A DNA stretch of 64,000 nt from Hoylesella timonensis 4401737 = DSM 22865 = JCM 15640 (GCF_000455445.1 NZ_HG417090.1:388205-452204), one strand, 5' to 3'. Shown: positions 8,252 to 18,084, counted from the first letter of the stretch. Notes: generated by a model from the sequence alone, not told the origin. Translations and numbers: made by a program.

Positions 8252-8992
8252 CTATTTTGCCTTTTGTGCCAAGTACATTGTACAAATGCCAAAGGTGAGG
8301 CGTGTAAACTGTGCCTTTGCAAATCCCGCTTTTGCAAAGATTTGTAGCATCGTCTCGCCTTGCGGAAAAGCTTCTATCGTTGTGGTGAGATATTCGTAAG
8401 CACGCTTGTCCTTAGAGAGTAGTTTGCCATAAAAGGGCAAAAACGTGTGCGAATACATCTTAAATAACTGTCGCATGGGAAATGCCACTGGTTGGGTGAG
8501 TTCCACAATGCTCACATGACCGCCAGGTTTCAATACTCTATGTATCTCTCTTAATCCTTGATCGAGGTCTTGAAAGTTGCGAATGCCAAAGGCAGCTGTG
8601 ACAGCATCAAACGAATTTTCTTGAAAAGAGAGTGCTAAGCAGTCTTCTTGTTGAAAAGAAATGACATGCGATAAGCCCGCTTTGGCAACCTTTTGCTCGC
8701 CAATCTTCATCATCCCCGTTGAAATATCTGCGCCTATCAGTTTTCGAGGCTGTAACATCTGTGCAGCCATTATGGCAAAGTCGCCTGTACCTGTGGCTAT
8801 ATCTAACACGGTTTGTGGTGTAAAGGGGCAAAGTTGTTGAATGGCTTTTTTGCGCCAACCCTTATCGATATTCCAAGAAAGACGATGATTTAACGCATCG
8901 TAGGTAGGCGCAATGTGGTCAAACATCTGTGCCACTTGCTGTTTCTTTTCGCCTTCGGCGTGATAAGGCTTTATGTGTTCCTGTTCGTACAT
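8252..8992 (-). CDS. menG: Demethylmenaquinone methyltransferase
   Basis: SAM-dependent methylation of demethylmenaquinone, the last step of menaquinone synthesis (UbiE/MenG family). It has 246 aa. The family signature [17 protein letters not shown] is at 24-40 and the SAM-binding loop [12 protein letters not shown] at 62-73. [24 protein letters not shown] lies in the second half. Menaquinone is the expected quinone in this phylum, so menG is preferred to ubiE. The leader contains an 11-bp inverted repeat (9028-9038 / 9097-9107). Confidence 0.94.
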   Translation of the reverse strand: MYEQEHIKPYHAEGEKKQQVAQMFDHIAPTYDALNHRLSWNIDKGWRKKAIQQLCPFTPQTVLDIATGTGDFAIMAAQMLQPRKLIGADISTGMMKIGEQKVAKAGLSHVISFQQEDCLALSFQENSFDAVTAAFGIRNFQDLDQGLREIHRVLKPGGHVSIVELTQPVAFPMRQLFKMYSHTFLPFYGKLLSKDKRAYEYLTTTIEAFPQGETMLQIFAKAGFAKAQFTRLTFGICTMYLAQKAK

Positions 8993-9027
8993 GCGTTGAT
9001 GAGGATGAGTAGGTTGGGTTGTGGTGG

Positions 9028-9107
9028 ATAAGCTGACCGATTGACAAGCTCATAGATAAGGAGAAGAATCACCCCAAGTCTTTGCGCAAATCAACGGGTC
9101 AGCTTAT
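9028..9107 (-). other. Inverted repeat in the purC-menG spacer
   Basis: ATAAGCTGACC (9028-9038) and GGTCAGCTTAT (9097-9107) form a perfect 11-bp stem with a 58-nt loop; a few more bases inside the stem can also pair. No T run follows, so it does not look like an ordinary terminator. It would fold in the RNA between purC and menG. Confidence 0.5.
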
Positions 9108-9123
9108 TTACGATTAAAGGTAT

Positions 9124-10068
9124 CTATGCTTTAAGATATTCTTTCACATTATGTTCAATACGAGCAGCCAAGTCATCGTGTTCATCTGCCTTAACAAACT
9201 TTTCGCCTGTGATGTGTTCGTACAGTTCGATATATCGTTCGCTTACGCTCTCGGCATATTCATCAGTAATCTCAGGCATCGTTTGTCCCGGTTCGTTCAT
9301 GAAGTTATGTTCGATGAGCCACTGACGAACAAACTCTTTAGACAATTGTTTCTGTGGTTCACCTTTCGCCAACTTCTCTTCATAGCCGTCGGCATAGAAG
9401 TATCGACTTGAATCGGGTGTATGAATTTCGTCAATGAGGTAAATCTTTCCATCACGTTTTCCAAACTCGTATTTGGTATCTACCAAGATAAGTCCTTGTT
9501 TGGCTGCAATCTCTTGACCACGTGCAAAAAGTTTCCGAGTGTAGTCTTCGATGACCGCATAATCTTCTGCTGAAACCAATCCTTGCTTGATAATCTCTTC
9601 TTTCGAGATATTCATATCATGACCCTCATCAGCTTTTGTGGTGGGTGTTACAATAGGTTCGGGGAATCGTTCGTTCTCTTTCATCCCCTCGGGTAATTTT
9701 ACACCGCACAGTTCTCTGGCTCCTGCCTTGTATTCGCGCCATGCACTACCTGTGAGGATGCTACGGATAATCATTTCAACACGAAAGCCCTCACACTTGA
9801 TACCTACCGTAACCATGGGGTCAGGAGTAGCAAGTTTCCAGTTGGGGCAAATATCTTGTGTCAAATCTAAGAACTTGGCAGCTATTTGGTTCAATACCTG
9901 TCCCTTGAAAGGAATACCTTTCGGCAAAACAACATCGAATGCGGAAATCCTATCCGTAGCCACCATGACAATCTTGTCATCGTTGATGTCATACACATCA
10001 CGTACTTTTCCGTGATAAACACTTTTTTGTCCATCAAAATGGAAATCAGTCTTTGTTAATGCTTTCAT
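9124..10068 (-). CDS. purC: Phosphoribosylaminoimidazole-succinocarboxamide (SAICAR) synthase
   Basis: Joins CAIR and aspartate with ATP to give SAICAR in purine synthesis. From the chosen start it has 314 aa, of the longer PurC type. Signatures are GKVRDVYDI near residue 20, and [28 protein letters not shown] chose the ATG at 10068 ([11 protein letters not shown]) because the upstream in-frame extension to 10143 runs through phoH codons. With this start, purC overlaps the end of phoH by 23 nt, which suggests translational coupling. Confidence 0.95.
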   Translation of the reverse strand: MKALTKTDFHFDGQKSVYHGKVRDVYDINDDKIVMVATDRISAFDVVLPKGIPFKGQVLNQIAAKFLDLTQDICPNWKLATPDPMVTVGIKCEGFRVEMIIRSILTGSAWREYKAGARELCGVKLPEGMKENERFPEPIVTPTTKADEGHDMNISKEEIIKQGLVSAEDYAVIEDYTRKLFARGQEIAAKQGLILVDTKYEFGKRDGKIYLIDEIHTPDSSRYFYADGYEEKLAKGEPQKQLSKEFVRQWLIEHNFMNEPGQTMPEITDEYAESVSERYIELYEHITGEKFVKADEHDDLAARIEHNVKEYLKA

Positions 10069-11053
10069 TGTTGTAAATTTTATCTTTAATCGGTTGATTG
10101 TCTTCATTCTCTTCTCTTCGCTGGTCGTATGCCTCGTAGGCATGAACGATGCGCGTTACCAATTTGTGGCGCACAATATCTTTCTGTCCTAATTCTACCA
10201 CAGAAATACCTTCTACGTTGTGTAGGATTTCTACCGCTTCTTTCAGTCCGCTCTTCTGATGTTTCGGCAGGTCTATTTGGGTAAGGTCGCCAGTTACAAT
10301 CATTTTCGTATTCCATCCCATGCGAGTAAGGAACATTCTGATTTGGGCAGGCGTTGTATTCTGTGCTTCATCCAATATCACTACCGCATCGTTGAGCGTG
10401 CGTCCGCGCATAAAAGCGAGTGGGGCAATCTGGATGATGTTTTTCTCCAGCATGTCTTGTAGTTTCACTGCGGGTATCATGTCTTGCAGCGAATCATAGA
10501 GCGGCTGTAGGTAGGGGTCGATTTTATCTTTCATATCGCCTGGTAGGAAACCGAGTTTTTCGCCCGCTTCTACGGCAGGACGTGAAAGGATAATCTTTTT
10601 CGCTTGCTTTTCTTTCAAGGCTCTTACCGCCAAGGCGATACTGAGATAGGTCTTACCTGTACCAGCAGGACCGATGGCAAATATCATGTCTGACTGATGA
10701 TAGGCATCAATCAGTTGCTGTTGCTTTTCACTTCGGCTCTTGATTGGTCTGCCTGCAATGCTGTACACCACCACACCTTTCACCGCATCGGCTTTGGTCT
10801 TATGGTCGTGTACAATATCTAAGATATCTTCCTCCGTAATGGCATTGTACTTCACAATATGCTTTCGCATCAGTTCGATATCCTCTTCGACCTTTGCCAT
10901 TTCTTCTTCGTCTCCCAAAATACGAATTACGTTGTCGCGAGCTACTATGCGTAGTTTTGGAAAAAGCGACTTTATCATTTGCAAATGACCGTTGTTGACG
11001 CCATAAAATGCTACGGGGTCGATGTCTTCAAGAACAATATGCTTCTCTATCAA
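10046..11053 (-). CDS. phoH: PhoH-family ATPase
   Basis: A 335-aa P-loop protein of the PhoH/PhoL group. These are RNA-associated ATPases whose precise role (often linked to YbeY and ribosome or RNA quality control) is unsettled. An N-terminal KH-like region (about 1-70) precedes Walker A GPAGTGKT at 128-135 and Walker B VVILDEAQ ending near 231. The Arg-rich [10 protein letters not shown] and [10 protein letters not shown] are typical. It is first in the minus-strand run, with a TACATTTG box 65 nt upstream. Confidence 0.93.
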   Translation of the reverse strand: MIEKHIVLEDIDPVAFYGVNNGHLQMIKSLFPKLRIVARDNVIRILGDEEEMAKVEEDIELMRKHIVKYNAITEEDILDIVHDHKTKADAVKGVVVYSIAGRPIKSRSEKQQQLIDAYHQSDMIFAIGPAGTGKTYLSIALAVRALKEKQAKKIILSRPAVEAGEKLGFLPGDMKDKIDPYLQPLYDSLQDMIPAVKLQDMLEKNIIQIAPLAFMRGRTLNDAVVILDEAQNTTPAQIRMFLTRMGWNTKMIVTGDLTQIDLPKHQKSGLKEAVEILHNVEGISVVELGQKDIVRHKLVTRIVHAYEAYDQRREENEDNQPIKDKIYNNESINKD

Positions 11054-11117
11054 TGTTGTAAGGTACTTTTAAGTGATACTTTTATGGAGGTGTTTGTTGC
11101 CTTTTAATATGATGATG

Positions 11118-11125
11118 CAAATGTA
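11118..11125 (-). promoter_or_regulatory. -7 box TACATTTG for phoH and the downstream run
   Basis: Minus-strand match to TAnnTTTG, followed by C, about 65 nt before the phoH start. It probably drives phoH-purC and perhaps further genes. Confidence 0.6.
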
Positions 11126-11396
11126 CGAAAAAGATTACAGACTACCATTTTACCACTTGAGTTTTTTTACTTACAGATATAAAAAGTCCATGAATTTTGT
11201 CGATTTGGTTCGTTGTCTCTTTCTCTTATTGCCCTTTTTCTTCAGAGAGAGGGTGTTCATGGCAAGTTCTTGTCTATGATTTTCACTTCCAGATGAAGCT
11301 TTTTGTTCGGTTGCTCCATTTTTATATAATTATTACCATAAAGCATTAAAAAATATAAAAAACAGAAACAAATCCTAAATCTCCTAATGTTTTTCG

Positions 11397-11404
11397 TAAC
11401 TTTG
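11397..11404 (+). promoter_or_regulatory. -7 box TAACTTTG for the M15-like peptidase gene
   Basis: Lies 20 nt before the ATG at 11425. This excludes the GTG at 11404 as the start, because it overlaps the box. Confidence 0.6.
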
Positions 11405-11424
11405 TGCTTCAGATATCCAATTCA

Positions 11425-12246
11425 ATGAAAATTTCAAAACAAAAATATCTTCAGGGCTTTGCCTTTGTTGTCGTCTTGTTAGGCATGGTGCGATGTATCT
11501 TTCCACAGGTTGCAACCGACCGAAGTCAAGGCACGGCGCAACTTTCAAGTACTCACCTGTCCGACTCTGTCCAAACCAGTCAGCAAGCCAGTCGACCCAA
11601 CCCATCGAGTCCTGCCAACATGCCAACGCAACGAGCTACGGCTTCTCGCTTCTTTCATGCCGATGGGAGTGAGGTGAAAAATCGTATCTATAGTGTTTCC
11701 AACTTTTCCAAAGCCTTTCCCGACCAAAATGATGTGCAGTTGGCTTCGGCTACCCATTGGGGAGTTGAGCCTGTGACCAATCGCGAGGAGGCAGAAAGTC
11801 GCAAGGCAGAGTTGGTGTATGTGGGTGCCAATCCATTTTATTATGTCGATCGGCTGAAGAGCAGCATTCCTTATTTGGTGCCACATGCAGCCGTTTTGCT
11901 GCAAGACATTGGGAGTAACTTCTTTGATAGCTTACAAATAAAAGGCATTCCACTTCACAAGATTATCGTGACGAGCGTCATGCGCAGCAAGGCGGACGTG
12001 GAGAAACTCCAAGGACGGAATACGAATGCCAAATCCAACAGCTGTCATCTCTACGGAACAACCTTTGATGTCGCCTACAATCGTTATGTGACCGTGCAAG
12101 AACCTAACGGTCCGTCACGGCGAAAGGTACGCAATGACAGTCTGAAATGGGTGCTTAGTGAGGTGCTTAATGATTTACGCCAGCAAAATCGCTGCCATGT
12201 GAAATATGAAGTTCATCAAGGGTGTTTTCATATTACGGTGAAGTAA
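11425..12246 (+). CDS. Exported DUF5715-type protein with M15-peptidase-like motifs
   Basis: A 273-aa protein with a hydrophobic export segment at about residues 9-27, then a Ser/Pro/Gln-rich linker to about 75. The C-terminal half has the spacing of a zinc D,D- or L,D-peptidase of the M15/hedgehog fold: VTSVMRS (about 183-189), SCHLYGTTFDV with His208 and Asp215, and EVHQGCFHITV with Glu262, His264 and His269. I therefore infer a cell-wall peptidase. I recall this protein type being labelled DUF5715. The start was chosen by the promoter position. It is monocistronic. Confidence 0.75.
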   Translation: MKISKQKYLQGFAFVVVLLGMVRCIFPQVATDRSQGTAQLSSTHLSDSVQTSQQASRPNPSSPANMPTQRATASRFFHADGSEVKNRIYSVSNFSKAFPDQNDVQLASATHWGVEPVTNREEAESRKAELVYVGANPFYYVDRLKSSIPYLVPHAAVLLQDIGSNFFDSLQIKGIPLHKIIVTSVMRSKADVEKLQGRNTNAKSNSCHLYGTTFDVAYNRYVTVQEPNGPSRRKVRNDSLKWVLSEVLNDLRQQNRCHVKYEVHQGCFHITVK

Positions 12247-12304
12247 TTTGTGGACGTGTGAATAGGAATATTGTTCATCGGCTCATCACATTTCCCATTA
12301 CCTT

Positions 12305-12871
12305 TTATTTCATTTCGTAAGGCTTTTGTGGAGGTAGCGGCTTTCCTTTTTCATCATAGCCTTGCTCTCTCACCATCCAGCGTTGTTGGGAGCGTGGGGT
12401 ACGAGGGTTGAGACATTTCACGGTCTGGCTTAAAACATAACCTTCTTTTGTCTTCTCTATCTTGAAACCACGACCAAGTTGTGTAAAATGTCGATTTTTA
12501 GAATCGATACGCCACAGTTCAAATCGCTGTTCTAACGCCCATCCTGTCTTTTCTCCCCTGTCTAAGACCACAAACATGTAGTCGCCACCATTACTAATAG
12601 ACGTAGACACTACCTTCTTATAAGTGTGTTGATTAAAGTCTAATTCTTCGTTGATATTCAACACCACATCCAAACAAAATATTTTTTCGCTCTGAATGTA
12701 ATACAAGCAATGGCGCTGGTTGTCGGTGTACTTCGCCAACACGGTAGCTCCTTGTGGCAAATGTCGTGCTGCCACCCGCACCCGATTGGCAATAGGAGTC
12801 TGAGCTGCCAAACAGGTACACATCATAAATAATAGACAGAGCGTCTTACTACGCTTGGAGATGTTCACCAT
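12305..12871 (-). CDS. Hypothetical secreted protein
   Basis: A 188-aa protein with a signal peptide at about 1-23 (KTLCLLFMMCTCLAAQ). The mature part has alternating strand pattern and many aromatic and basic residues, with no recognised domain. The only plausible start is the ATG at 12871. The -7 box TATCTTTG ends just 5 nt before it, so the mRNA may be leaderless. It is convergent with the M15-like gene upstream in the window; the two stops are 58 nt apart. Confidence 0.7.
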   Translation of the reverse strand: MVNISKRSKTLCLLFMMCTCLAAQTPIANRVRVAARHLPQGATVLAKYTDNQRHCLYYIQSEKIFCLDVVLNINEELDFNQHTYKKVVSTSISNGGDYMFVVLDRGEKTGWALEQRFELWRIDSKNRHFTQLGRGFKIEKTKEGYVLSQTVKCLNPRTPRSQQRWMVREQGYDEKGKPLPPQKPYEMK

Positions 12872-12876
12872 GCCTG

Positions 12877-12884
12877 CAAAGATA
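12877..12884 (-). promoter_or_regulatory. -7 box TATCTTTG directly before the start codon at 12871
   Basis: Minus strand: TATCTTTG then 5 nt then ATG. Transcription would begin at or within a base or two of the start codon. Confidence 0.6.
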
Positions 12885-12987
12885 CTTCATCTTACTGGGA
12901 AAAACAAAAAAACAAGAAAAAAGTCACACCATCTTTCATAACTTGTTAATTTGTACAAAGGCATGCGAGTAGTTGAAGTTTTTTTTA

Positions 12988-12995
12988 TACATTTG
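12988..12995 (+). promoter_or_regulatory. -7 box TACATTTG for dnaB
   Basis: Lies 44 nt upstream of the dnaB ATG at 13040. Confidence 0.6.
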
Positions 12996-13039
12996 CACTC
13001 CCGACTCAATCGTTCTTCTTGATAAAAACAGTACATGAT

Positions 13040-14554
13040 ATGGCAACACCCAAGACCAAAAAAACGACTCCGATAGATACTACCTATGCGCATGTTCAAC
13101 CTCAAGCAACCGATGTTGAACGTGTAGTGTTAGGTGCATTGATGATTGACAAAGATGCCTTTTCGGTTGTTTCCGAACTTATACGTCCAGAGACCTTTTA
13201 CGACCCCAAACATCAGAAGATTTACCATGCTATCCAAACCCTTAACATGGATGAAAATCCTGTGGATATCATGACTGTTATAGACCAACTCAAGCGAGAG
13301 GGCACCCTTGACGAGATTGGTGGAGCACCCTATGTATTAGAGTTGAGTTCGCAAGTGGCTTCGTCTGCCAACATTGAATATCATGCCAAGATTATTGCGC
13401 AGAAATCGTTGGCGCGCCAACTTATTTCGTATGCCAGCATGATAGAGACCAAAGCCTTTGATGAAACGCAAGATATTGCCGAGTTGATGCAAGAAGCCGA
13501 AGGTAATCTCTTCACGCTTTCGCAAACCAACATGAAGAAGGATTACACCCAGATTGACCCCATCATCGCGCAGGCCACAGATATTTTGCAAAAAGCCTCT
13601 GCCAATACGGGCGACCTTACGGGCCTTCCGTCGGGCTTTACCAAATTAGATGAGATTACCAGCGGGTGGCAGAAATCGGATTTGGTGATTATCGCAGGAC
13701 GTCCAGCTATGGGTAAAACGTCTTTTGCCCTATCTATTGCAAAGAATATTGCAGTTGATCATAACAAACCCATTGCTTTCTTCTCTTTGGAAATGAACAA
13801 CGTACAGTTGGTGAACCGTTTGATTTCAAATACTTGCGAGATATCGGGTAGCAAAATTTTGAGTGGTCAGTTGTCGGATGAGGAGTGGAAACGATTTGAC
13901 GTCAAAGTGCGCAATCTTACAGGTACACCTATTTATATAGACGACACCCCAGGGCTTAGTATCTTTGAACTGCGCACCAAAGCTCGTAGATTAGTGCGCG
14001 AAAAGGGGGTGAAGCTCATCATGATCGACTATCTACAATTGATGAATGCCAACGGTATTCGCTTTGGTAACCGCCAAGAAGAGGTGTCTACCATCTCTCG
14101 CTCGCTCAAAGGATTGGCGAAAGAGTTGGACATTCCCGTGTTGGCGCTGTCACAGTTGAGCCGTAATGTAGAGAACCGAGAGGGATTGGAAGGCAAACGT
14201 CCACAGTTGAGCGACCTCCGTGAGTCGGGTGCTATTGAGCAAGATGCCGATATGGTGCTTTTTGTGCATCGCCCAGAATACTACCGCTTGTATGAAGATG
14301 CCAACGGAGTAGACCTGCGTGGCAAGGCACAAATCATTATCGCCAAACACCGTAAAGGTGCTACGGGCGACGTGCTGCTCAACTTCCGTGGCGAGTTTAC
14401 TCGTTTTGAAAACGTGGACGATCGGTATTCAATGCCTGTTCGCGAGGGAGGCGAGTTTGTGGAATCGCGCATGAACGACGGTTTTCCGCCACCACCTCCA
14501 GACGATTCAACCCCTTTTAATGGAATGACGTCGGGGGAAAATCCTCCATTTTAA
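13040..14554 (+). CDS. dnaB: Replicative DNA helicase DnaB
   Basis: Hexameric 5'-3' helicase of the replication fork. It has 504 aa from the ATG at 13040; the TTG at 13019 is a weaker alternative. The N-terminal helical domain (about 15-120) begins at ATDVERVVLGALMIDKDAF. The RecA-like domain has Walker A GRPAMGKTS, Walker B IMIDYLQLM, and the LSQLSRNVENR and KHRKGATGD segments. The C-terminus is a short Pro-rich tail (FPPPPPDDSTPF). No intein is present. Confidence 0.96.
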   Translation: MATPKTKKTTPIDTTYAHVQPQATDVERVVLGALMIDKDAFSVVSELIRPETFYDPKHQKIYHAIQTLNMDENPVDIMTVIDQLKREGTLDEIGGAPYVLELSSQVASSANIEYHAKIIAQKSLARQLISYASMIETKAFDETQDIAELMQEAEGNLFTLSQTNMKKDYTQIDPIIAQATDILQKASANTGDLTGLPSGFTKLDEITSGWQKSDLVIIAGRPAMGKTSFALSIAKNIAVDHNKPIAFFSLEMNNVQLVNRLISNTCEISGSKILSGQLSDEEWKRFDVKVRNLTGTPIYIDDTPGLSIFELRTKARRLVREKGVKLIMIDYLQLMNANGIRFGNRQEEVSTISRSLKGLAKELDIPVLALSQLSRNVENREGLEGKRPQLSDLRESGAIEQDADMVLFVHRPEYYRLYEDANGVDLRGKAQIIIAKHRKGATGDVLLNFRGEFTRFENVDDRYSMPVREGGEFVESRMNDGFPPPPPDDSTPFNGMTSGENPPF

Positions 14555-14675
14555 GAGCGTAACACAGAGAGGGAAGGATGTCATGCAACATCATAAAAGC
14601 AGTGACCAAAAGGAATGAATTTGCAATTCTATCGCACTTCTATTTTCCACTTATTTTCCCTTCTTTATTAACTCA

Positions 14676-15383
14676 ATGCTTCAAATGAATCGTTTTGCTG
14701 AAATTCATAATTTATTGATAATAACATGCTTGTGCGTGTGTGTTCATCTTTATTCTTTATCTATGTACGCACAAGACCATCAAACGCTCCGCAGTCAGCT
14801 CAAGGAGGCGACAGAAAGGTTGGCTTGCTATCCTGACAGTGTCGATTTGCGGTTGAAAAAGGCAGCTCTCAACCTTCAGTTGGAGCAATGGCAATATGCC
14901 AAAGATGAGTACGACCAAGTGTTGCGAAGTCATCCTGATAACATCGCAGGGCTGTATTATCGTGCTTATGCCAACCAACAGTTGGGAAGATATAATTTTG
15001 CACGGTTAGATTATGAAAATCTTTTGAAAGTGGTACCCGGACATTTTTCGGCACAATTGGGCTTGGCGCTGCTCAATCAAAAAGATAAACATCATACCGA
15101 GGCGATGAATCAAATCAACCGTTTGGTGAATCAGTTCCCCGATAGTGCCGTCGCTTATGCCGCACGAGCTGGCATGGAGCAGGAGCAAGGCATGATAGAA
15201 TTGGCGGTATATGACTATACCGAAGCCTTGAAACGTGATGCGGACAACTCAGATTACTTGCTCAATAGGGTAGAGCTGTGGCTAAAATTGGGCAGAAAGC
15301 AACGGGCAAAAGCTGATTTGGACAGGCTGGTAGAATTAGGTGTGCCACGCCCCGCATTGAAAAAGTGGTACAAACAACTGTAA
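14676..15383 (+). CDS. Exported TPR-repeat protein
   Basis: A 235-aa protein with a hydrophobic segment at about 12-30 (LLIITCLCVCVHLYSLSMYA) ending in a plausible signal-peptidase site before QDHQTL. The rest is tetratricopeptide helices, with motifs such as AKDEYDQVLRSHPDNIAGLYYRAYA, RLDYENLLKVVPGHFSAQLG and ELAVYDYTEALKRDADN split over about 55-210. TPRs bind partner proteins; the partner is unknown. The second ATG at 14685 is an alternative start. It follows dnaB by 121 nt with no clear own promoter, so readthrough from dnaB is possible. Confidence 0.8.
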   Translation: MLQMNRFAEIHNLLIITCLCVCVHLYSLSMYAQDHQTLRSQLKEATERLACYPDSVDLRLKKAALNLQLEQWQYAKDEYDQVLRSHPDNIAGLYYRAYANQQLGRYNFARLDYENLLKVVPGHFSAQLGLALLNQKDKHHTEAMNQINRLVNQFPDSAVAYAARAGMEQEQGMIELAVYDYTEALKRDADNSDYLLNRVELWLKLGRKQRAKADLDRLVELGVPRPALKKWYKQL

Positions 15384-15451
15384 CAGCGAAGTGTGCTGAT
15401 CACTAAACTGCGGTTCATAATGCCGACTTGTTGTGAAATACAGCCTTTTCT

Positions 15452-15837
15452 TTTGTCCTATTATTTTACCAAAAATCAACCATCTAAAATCTTCAAAATA
15501 GAAAAAATCAATAGGCAAATGATCAACAAAATTGCCCTGATTTTACCAAAATAGATGTCTTTTCAAGTTAGAATATTACTCTAACGCTCTTGGAAACACT
15601 CTTTAAGGGTGTTATTCACATGCTTCAGCAGCCTTAAAGCATGCAAATTGTGAGCTTATCTCAATGCTTTAGTCGCCCAAAAACGGTAAAAATAGGATTG
15701 AAAAGAGGAGCTGCAAGCATAACATCCTTAACATCAAAGAATTATGAACCTCGCTCATTTTTCGCGTATTTGTGACCAACTTTGATGTTGGTTGTTTTTA
15801 CGCGAGTTATGAGAGGCACTTTGTAAAGAAAATTCAG
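15452..15837 (-). repeat. Intergenic repeat family, copy C (386 bp, reversed)
   Basis: Reverse-oriented copy of the repeat at 2871. It starts on the plus strand with TTTGTCCTATTATTTTACC and ends with CTTTGTAAAGAAAATTCAG. Hairpin 2 arms are 15618-15627 and 15635-15644. Hairpin 1 has a 6-bp outer arm (CGCGTA/TACGCG) and a 6-bp inner arm (ACCAAC/GTTGGT). It lies between two plus-strand genes, antisense to both. Confidence 0.92.
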
Positions 15838-15853
15838 AATTTATTATTCATTT

Positions 15854-16006
15854 ATGAAGTGTATCACCAATTCTGCAAATGAGGTTTTGTGGGCATTTTT
15901 GTTGGTGATTTTGGTCGTACCAATATCATCCAACAAACAAAGAACTGTGGTTGCTCCTTTTCGTAATCAACGTTGTGATTATCTGTATTTTACAGAAGAT
16001 GAGTAA
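15854..16006 (+). CDS. Possible small membrane peptide or gene remnant
   Basis: A 50-codon ORF beginning MKCITNSANEVLWAFLLVIL, with a hydrophobic stretch at about 11-25 and a polar end RCDYLYFTEDE. It has no visible -7 box or strong ribosome-binding site, and directly abuts repeat copy C. It may be the front of a decayed exported-protein gene. The remaining stretch 16007-16203 shows nothing recognisable. Confidence 0.22.
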   Translation: MKCITNSANEVLWAFLLVILVVPISSNKQRTVVAPFRNQRCDYLYFTEDE

Positions 16007-16203
16007 ATCAGGCGGTGAAAACAGGAACTATCATGATAGACGATGTAGCTGTTGTAGAACCAAATCGCTGTTGCCGAATTTTAAGATGAGATGATACAGA
16101 AGGTTGAAAACGATAAAGGTTGTCAGCTCTTAGTTCCTACTTTATGACAGTTTTATCTCCAAAATTTTATCACTTAAAACTCGCAGTTCTTATCCTTTTT
16201 TGT

Positions 16204-16211
16204 TATATTTG
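16204..16211 (+). promoter_or_regulatory. -7 box TATATTTG for the SIMPL gene
   Basis: Followed by CATCAACA, 55 nt before the chosen ATG at 16267. This argues against the upstream in-frame start at 16120. Confidence 0.6.
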
Positions 16212-16266
16212 CATCAACACACTGAGAGAACAGTGGGGAAGTGAAACTTATAAAACGATACAAATT

Positions 16267-16971
16267 ATGCAAAAAGAACGAATTATTTCGGCAACCATAT
16301 TGGCTGTCAGCATTGTAATATTGGGTTTTGCACTCAAAGGTGGTATCGATAACTTTGTGAATAAAGACCACAAAGTGACGGTGAAAGGACTTTCCGAGCG
16401 TGAAGTAGAGGCGGACAAAGTGACCTGGCCTATCCTGTCGAAGGAGTTGGGCAACGACTTACCAGAACTCTATGAGAAGATTGGACACACGCAAGCCATT
16501 ATTAAGAAATTCTTGTTGGACAATGGAATCAGCGAAAGTGAAATTAGTGTCAATGCGCCATCGGTCATTGATATGAATGCCAATCAGTATTCAAACAATG
16601 AGTCACGTTATCGCTATAACATCACCTCATCAATCACGGTGACCTCGAAAAAGGTGAAGTTGGTGAGACAGATTATTGCTAAGCAAGGCAATTTGTTGAA
16701 ATTGGGTGTTGCCATTGTTGAAGGAGGATATGAAAATCCTGTGAAGTACGAATACGTTGCTTTCAGTTCGATGAAACCTAAGATGATGCAAGAAGCCATT
16801 GAGAATGCGGAGAAGACCGCACAACAGTTTGCGGAGAACAGTCATAGCAAGTTGAGCAAGATTGTAAGTGCCGACCAAGGACAGTTCTCTATTGAAGACC
16901 GCGATTCCAATACACCTTATATTAAGAAGGTTAGGGTGGTGACCACTATCACTTATTCGCTGAAAGATTAA
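16267..16971 (+). CDS. SIMPL-domain (DUF541) exported protein
   Basis: A 234-aa protein with one N-terminal hydrophobic segment (about 6-27, ISATILAVSIVILGFALKGG), giving a periplasmic domain that may stay anchored. The SIMPL domain runs about 32-232. It begins with HKVTVKGLSEREVEADK and ends with the strand KKVRVVTTITYSLKD. Bacterial homologues (YggE-like) have been linked to stress and envelope functions, but the activity is unclear. The start was chosen by promoter position and by the signal-anchor falling at the N-terminus. A terminator follows. Confidence 0.85.
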   Translation: MQKERIISATILAVSIVILGFALKGGIDNFVNKDHKVTVKGLSEREVEADKVTWPILSKELGNDLPELYEKIGHTQAIIKKFLLDNGISESEISVNAPSVIDMNANQYSNNESRYRYNITSSITVTSKKVKLVRQIIAKQGNLLKLGVAIVEGGYENPVKYEYVAFSSMKPKMMQEAIENAEKTAQQFAENSHSKLSKIVSADQGQFSIEDRDSNTPYIKKVRVVTTITYSLKD

Positions 16972-17042
16972 GCATCGTGTTTGCATGCAATGCGCTGTGG
17001 GGCGCAGGTATGCGTGTTTAGCAGTACTAAATAAAAGAAAAA

Positions 17043-17079
17043 GGTGCAGAAAGTGTGATTGCTTTCTGCACCTCTTTTT
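17043..17079 (+). terminator. Bidirectional intrinsic terminator between the SIMPL and yccF genes
   Basis: Perfect 11-bp stem GGTGCAGAAAG / CTTTCTGCACC with an 8-nt loop. T-rich tracts follow on both strands, serving the convergent genes on either side. Confidence 0.9.
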
Positions 17080-17142
17080 CATTTGTCAGCTTCATGAATC
17101 GTTACACGACGATGACTTTATCGGTATGGTGTCGACCAGCGT

Positions 17143-17517
17143 TTACTGTACCTGAACGTCTTTGCCAAACGGATTGAGAGCCAGTCTTGCCATTTTGAAA
17201 TGCTGATTGCCAAAGGGGATGCCGATAATGGTGAGGTATAGACAGACGCCAAAAAAGACATGTGTTATACTAATCCAAATTCCAGCAAACACAATCCATA
17301 TCAAATTCATGGCTGCGTTGAGACAACCGTTGCCTTCCGATGTGCTTACCACCTTAGAGCCAAAGGGCCAAAGGATGAAAAAGCCAATTTTCCAAGCCTG
17401 TCTTCCAAAGGGAATACCGACAATGGTCAGCATGAGAAGGCATCCTCCAAGGAAATATTGAAGGGCAGCTTCTACACCTCCAAAGACAAGCCAAAGGACG
17501 TTTCCAATCGTTTTCAT
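17143..17517 (-). CDS. YccF-domain inner-membrane protein
   Basis: A 124-aa protein built from two copies of the YccF (DUF307) unit. TIVGIPFGRQAWKIG (about 31-45) and TIIGIPFGNQHFKMA (about 91-105) are the matching cores, each after a hydrophobic span. It is probably a small integral membrane protein; the function is not established. It lies 9 nt downstream of mscL on the same strand, so the two are probably cotranscribed. Confidence 0.88.
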   Translation of the reverse strand: MKTIGNVLWLVFGGVEAALQYFLGGCLLMLTIVGIPFGRQAWKIGFFILWPFGSKVVSTSEGNGCLNAAMNLIWIVFAGIWISITHVFFGVCLYLTIIGIPFGNQHFKMARLALNPFGKDVQVQ

Positions 17518-17526
17518 ACGTACAGA

Positions 17527-17949
17527 TTATTTGTTTTTTAGCAAATCGCGAATCTCTTCGAGCAACGTCTCCTCTTTGGTTGGTGCTGGAGCAGCAGGCT
17601 CTTCTTTCACTTCCTCTTTTTTCTTAGAGAGCGAATTGATGCCCTTGATAGCCAAGAAGATACAGAAAGCAATAATCAGGAAGTTGACAACCTCTTGAAT
17701 AAAATTACCATAGTTCAGCGTAACCGCTTCCATGGTTTTTCCATCCTCAGCTAATTTCTCACCCAATTTAATGCTTAAATCGGTGAAATCAACCCGTCCC
17801 AAGGCAAAACCTAAGGGGGGCATGATGATGTCATTCACCAATGAGGTGACGATTTTACCGAAGGCACCGCCAACGATAACACCGACTGCCATGTCCATCA
17901 CATTGCCACGCATGGCAAATTCCTTGAATTCATTTAAAAATTTACTCAT
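17527..17949 (-). CDS. mscL: Large-conductance mechanosensitive channel MscL
   Basis: Pentameric stretch-activated channel that releases solutes on hypo-osmotic shock. It has 140 aa from the ATG at 17949; the TTG two codons upstream is less likely. The N-terminal amphipathic helix and TM1 read [21 protein letters not shown] periplasmic loop, TM2 ([18 protein letters not shown]) and a charged helical tail ([26 protein letters not shown]) follow. Length and layout match the family. A -7 box lies about 135 nt upstream. Confidence 0.96.
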   Translation of the reverse strand: MSKFLNEFKEFAMRGNVMDMAVGVIVGGAFGKIVTSLVNDIIMPPLGFALGRVDFTDLSIKLGEKLAEDGKTMEAVTLNYGNFIQEVVNFLIIAFCIFLAIKGINSLSKKKEEVKEEPAAPAPTKEETLLEEIRDLLKNK

Positions 17950-18084
17950 AGTCAATTATATTTTGAATCATATCACATTAAAAAATCTCATTCTTCTGCA
18001 TTAAGTAGTCATTATGCCATGTACATGTGACAGAATGACTTGTAAACCTTTCTTTTTTAAGAAATTTAAGACTAATAGCCACTG

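Larger units (their letters stand above)
11054..11424. other. Divergent intergenic region between phoH and the M15-like gene
   Basis: A 371-bp AT-rich spacer. It contains the phoH -7 box near its left end and the M15-like gene's box near its right end. The middle (about 11130-11390) has no convincing ORF, RNA or repeat. Confidence 0.5.

Noticed and set aside
10069..10143. Longer purC start (MPTRHTT...)
   Set aside because: The extension runs through the 3' end of phoH in another frame and adds residues not found in PurC proteins; the ATG at 10068 gives the family N-terminus.
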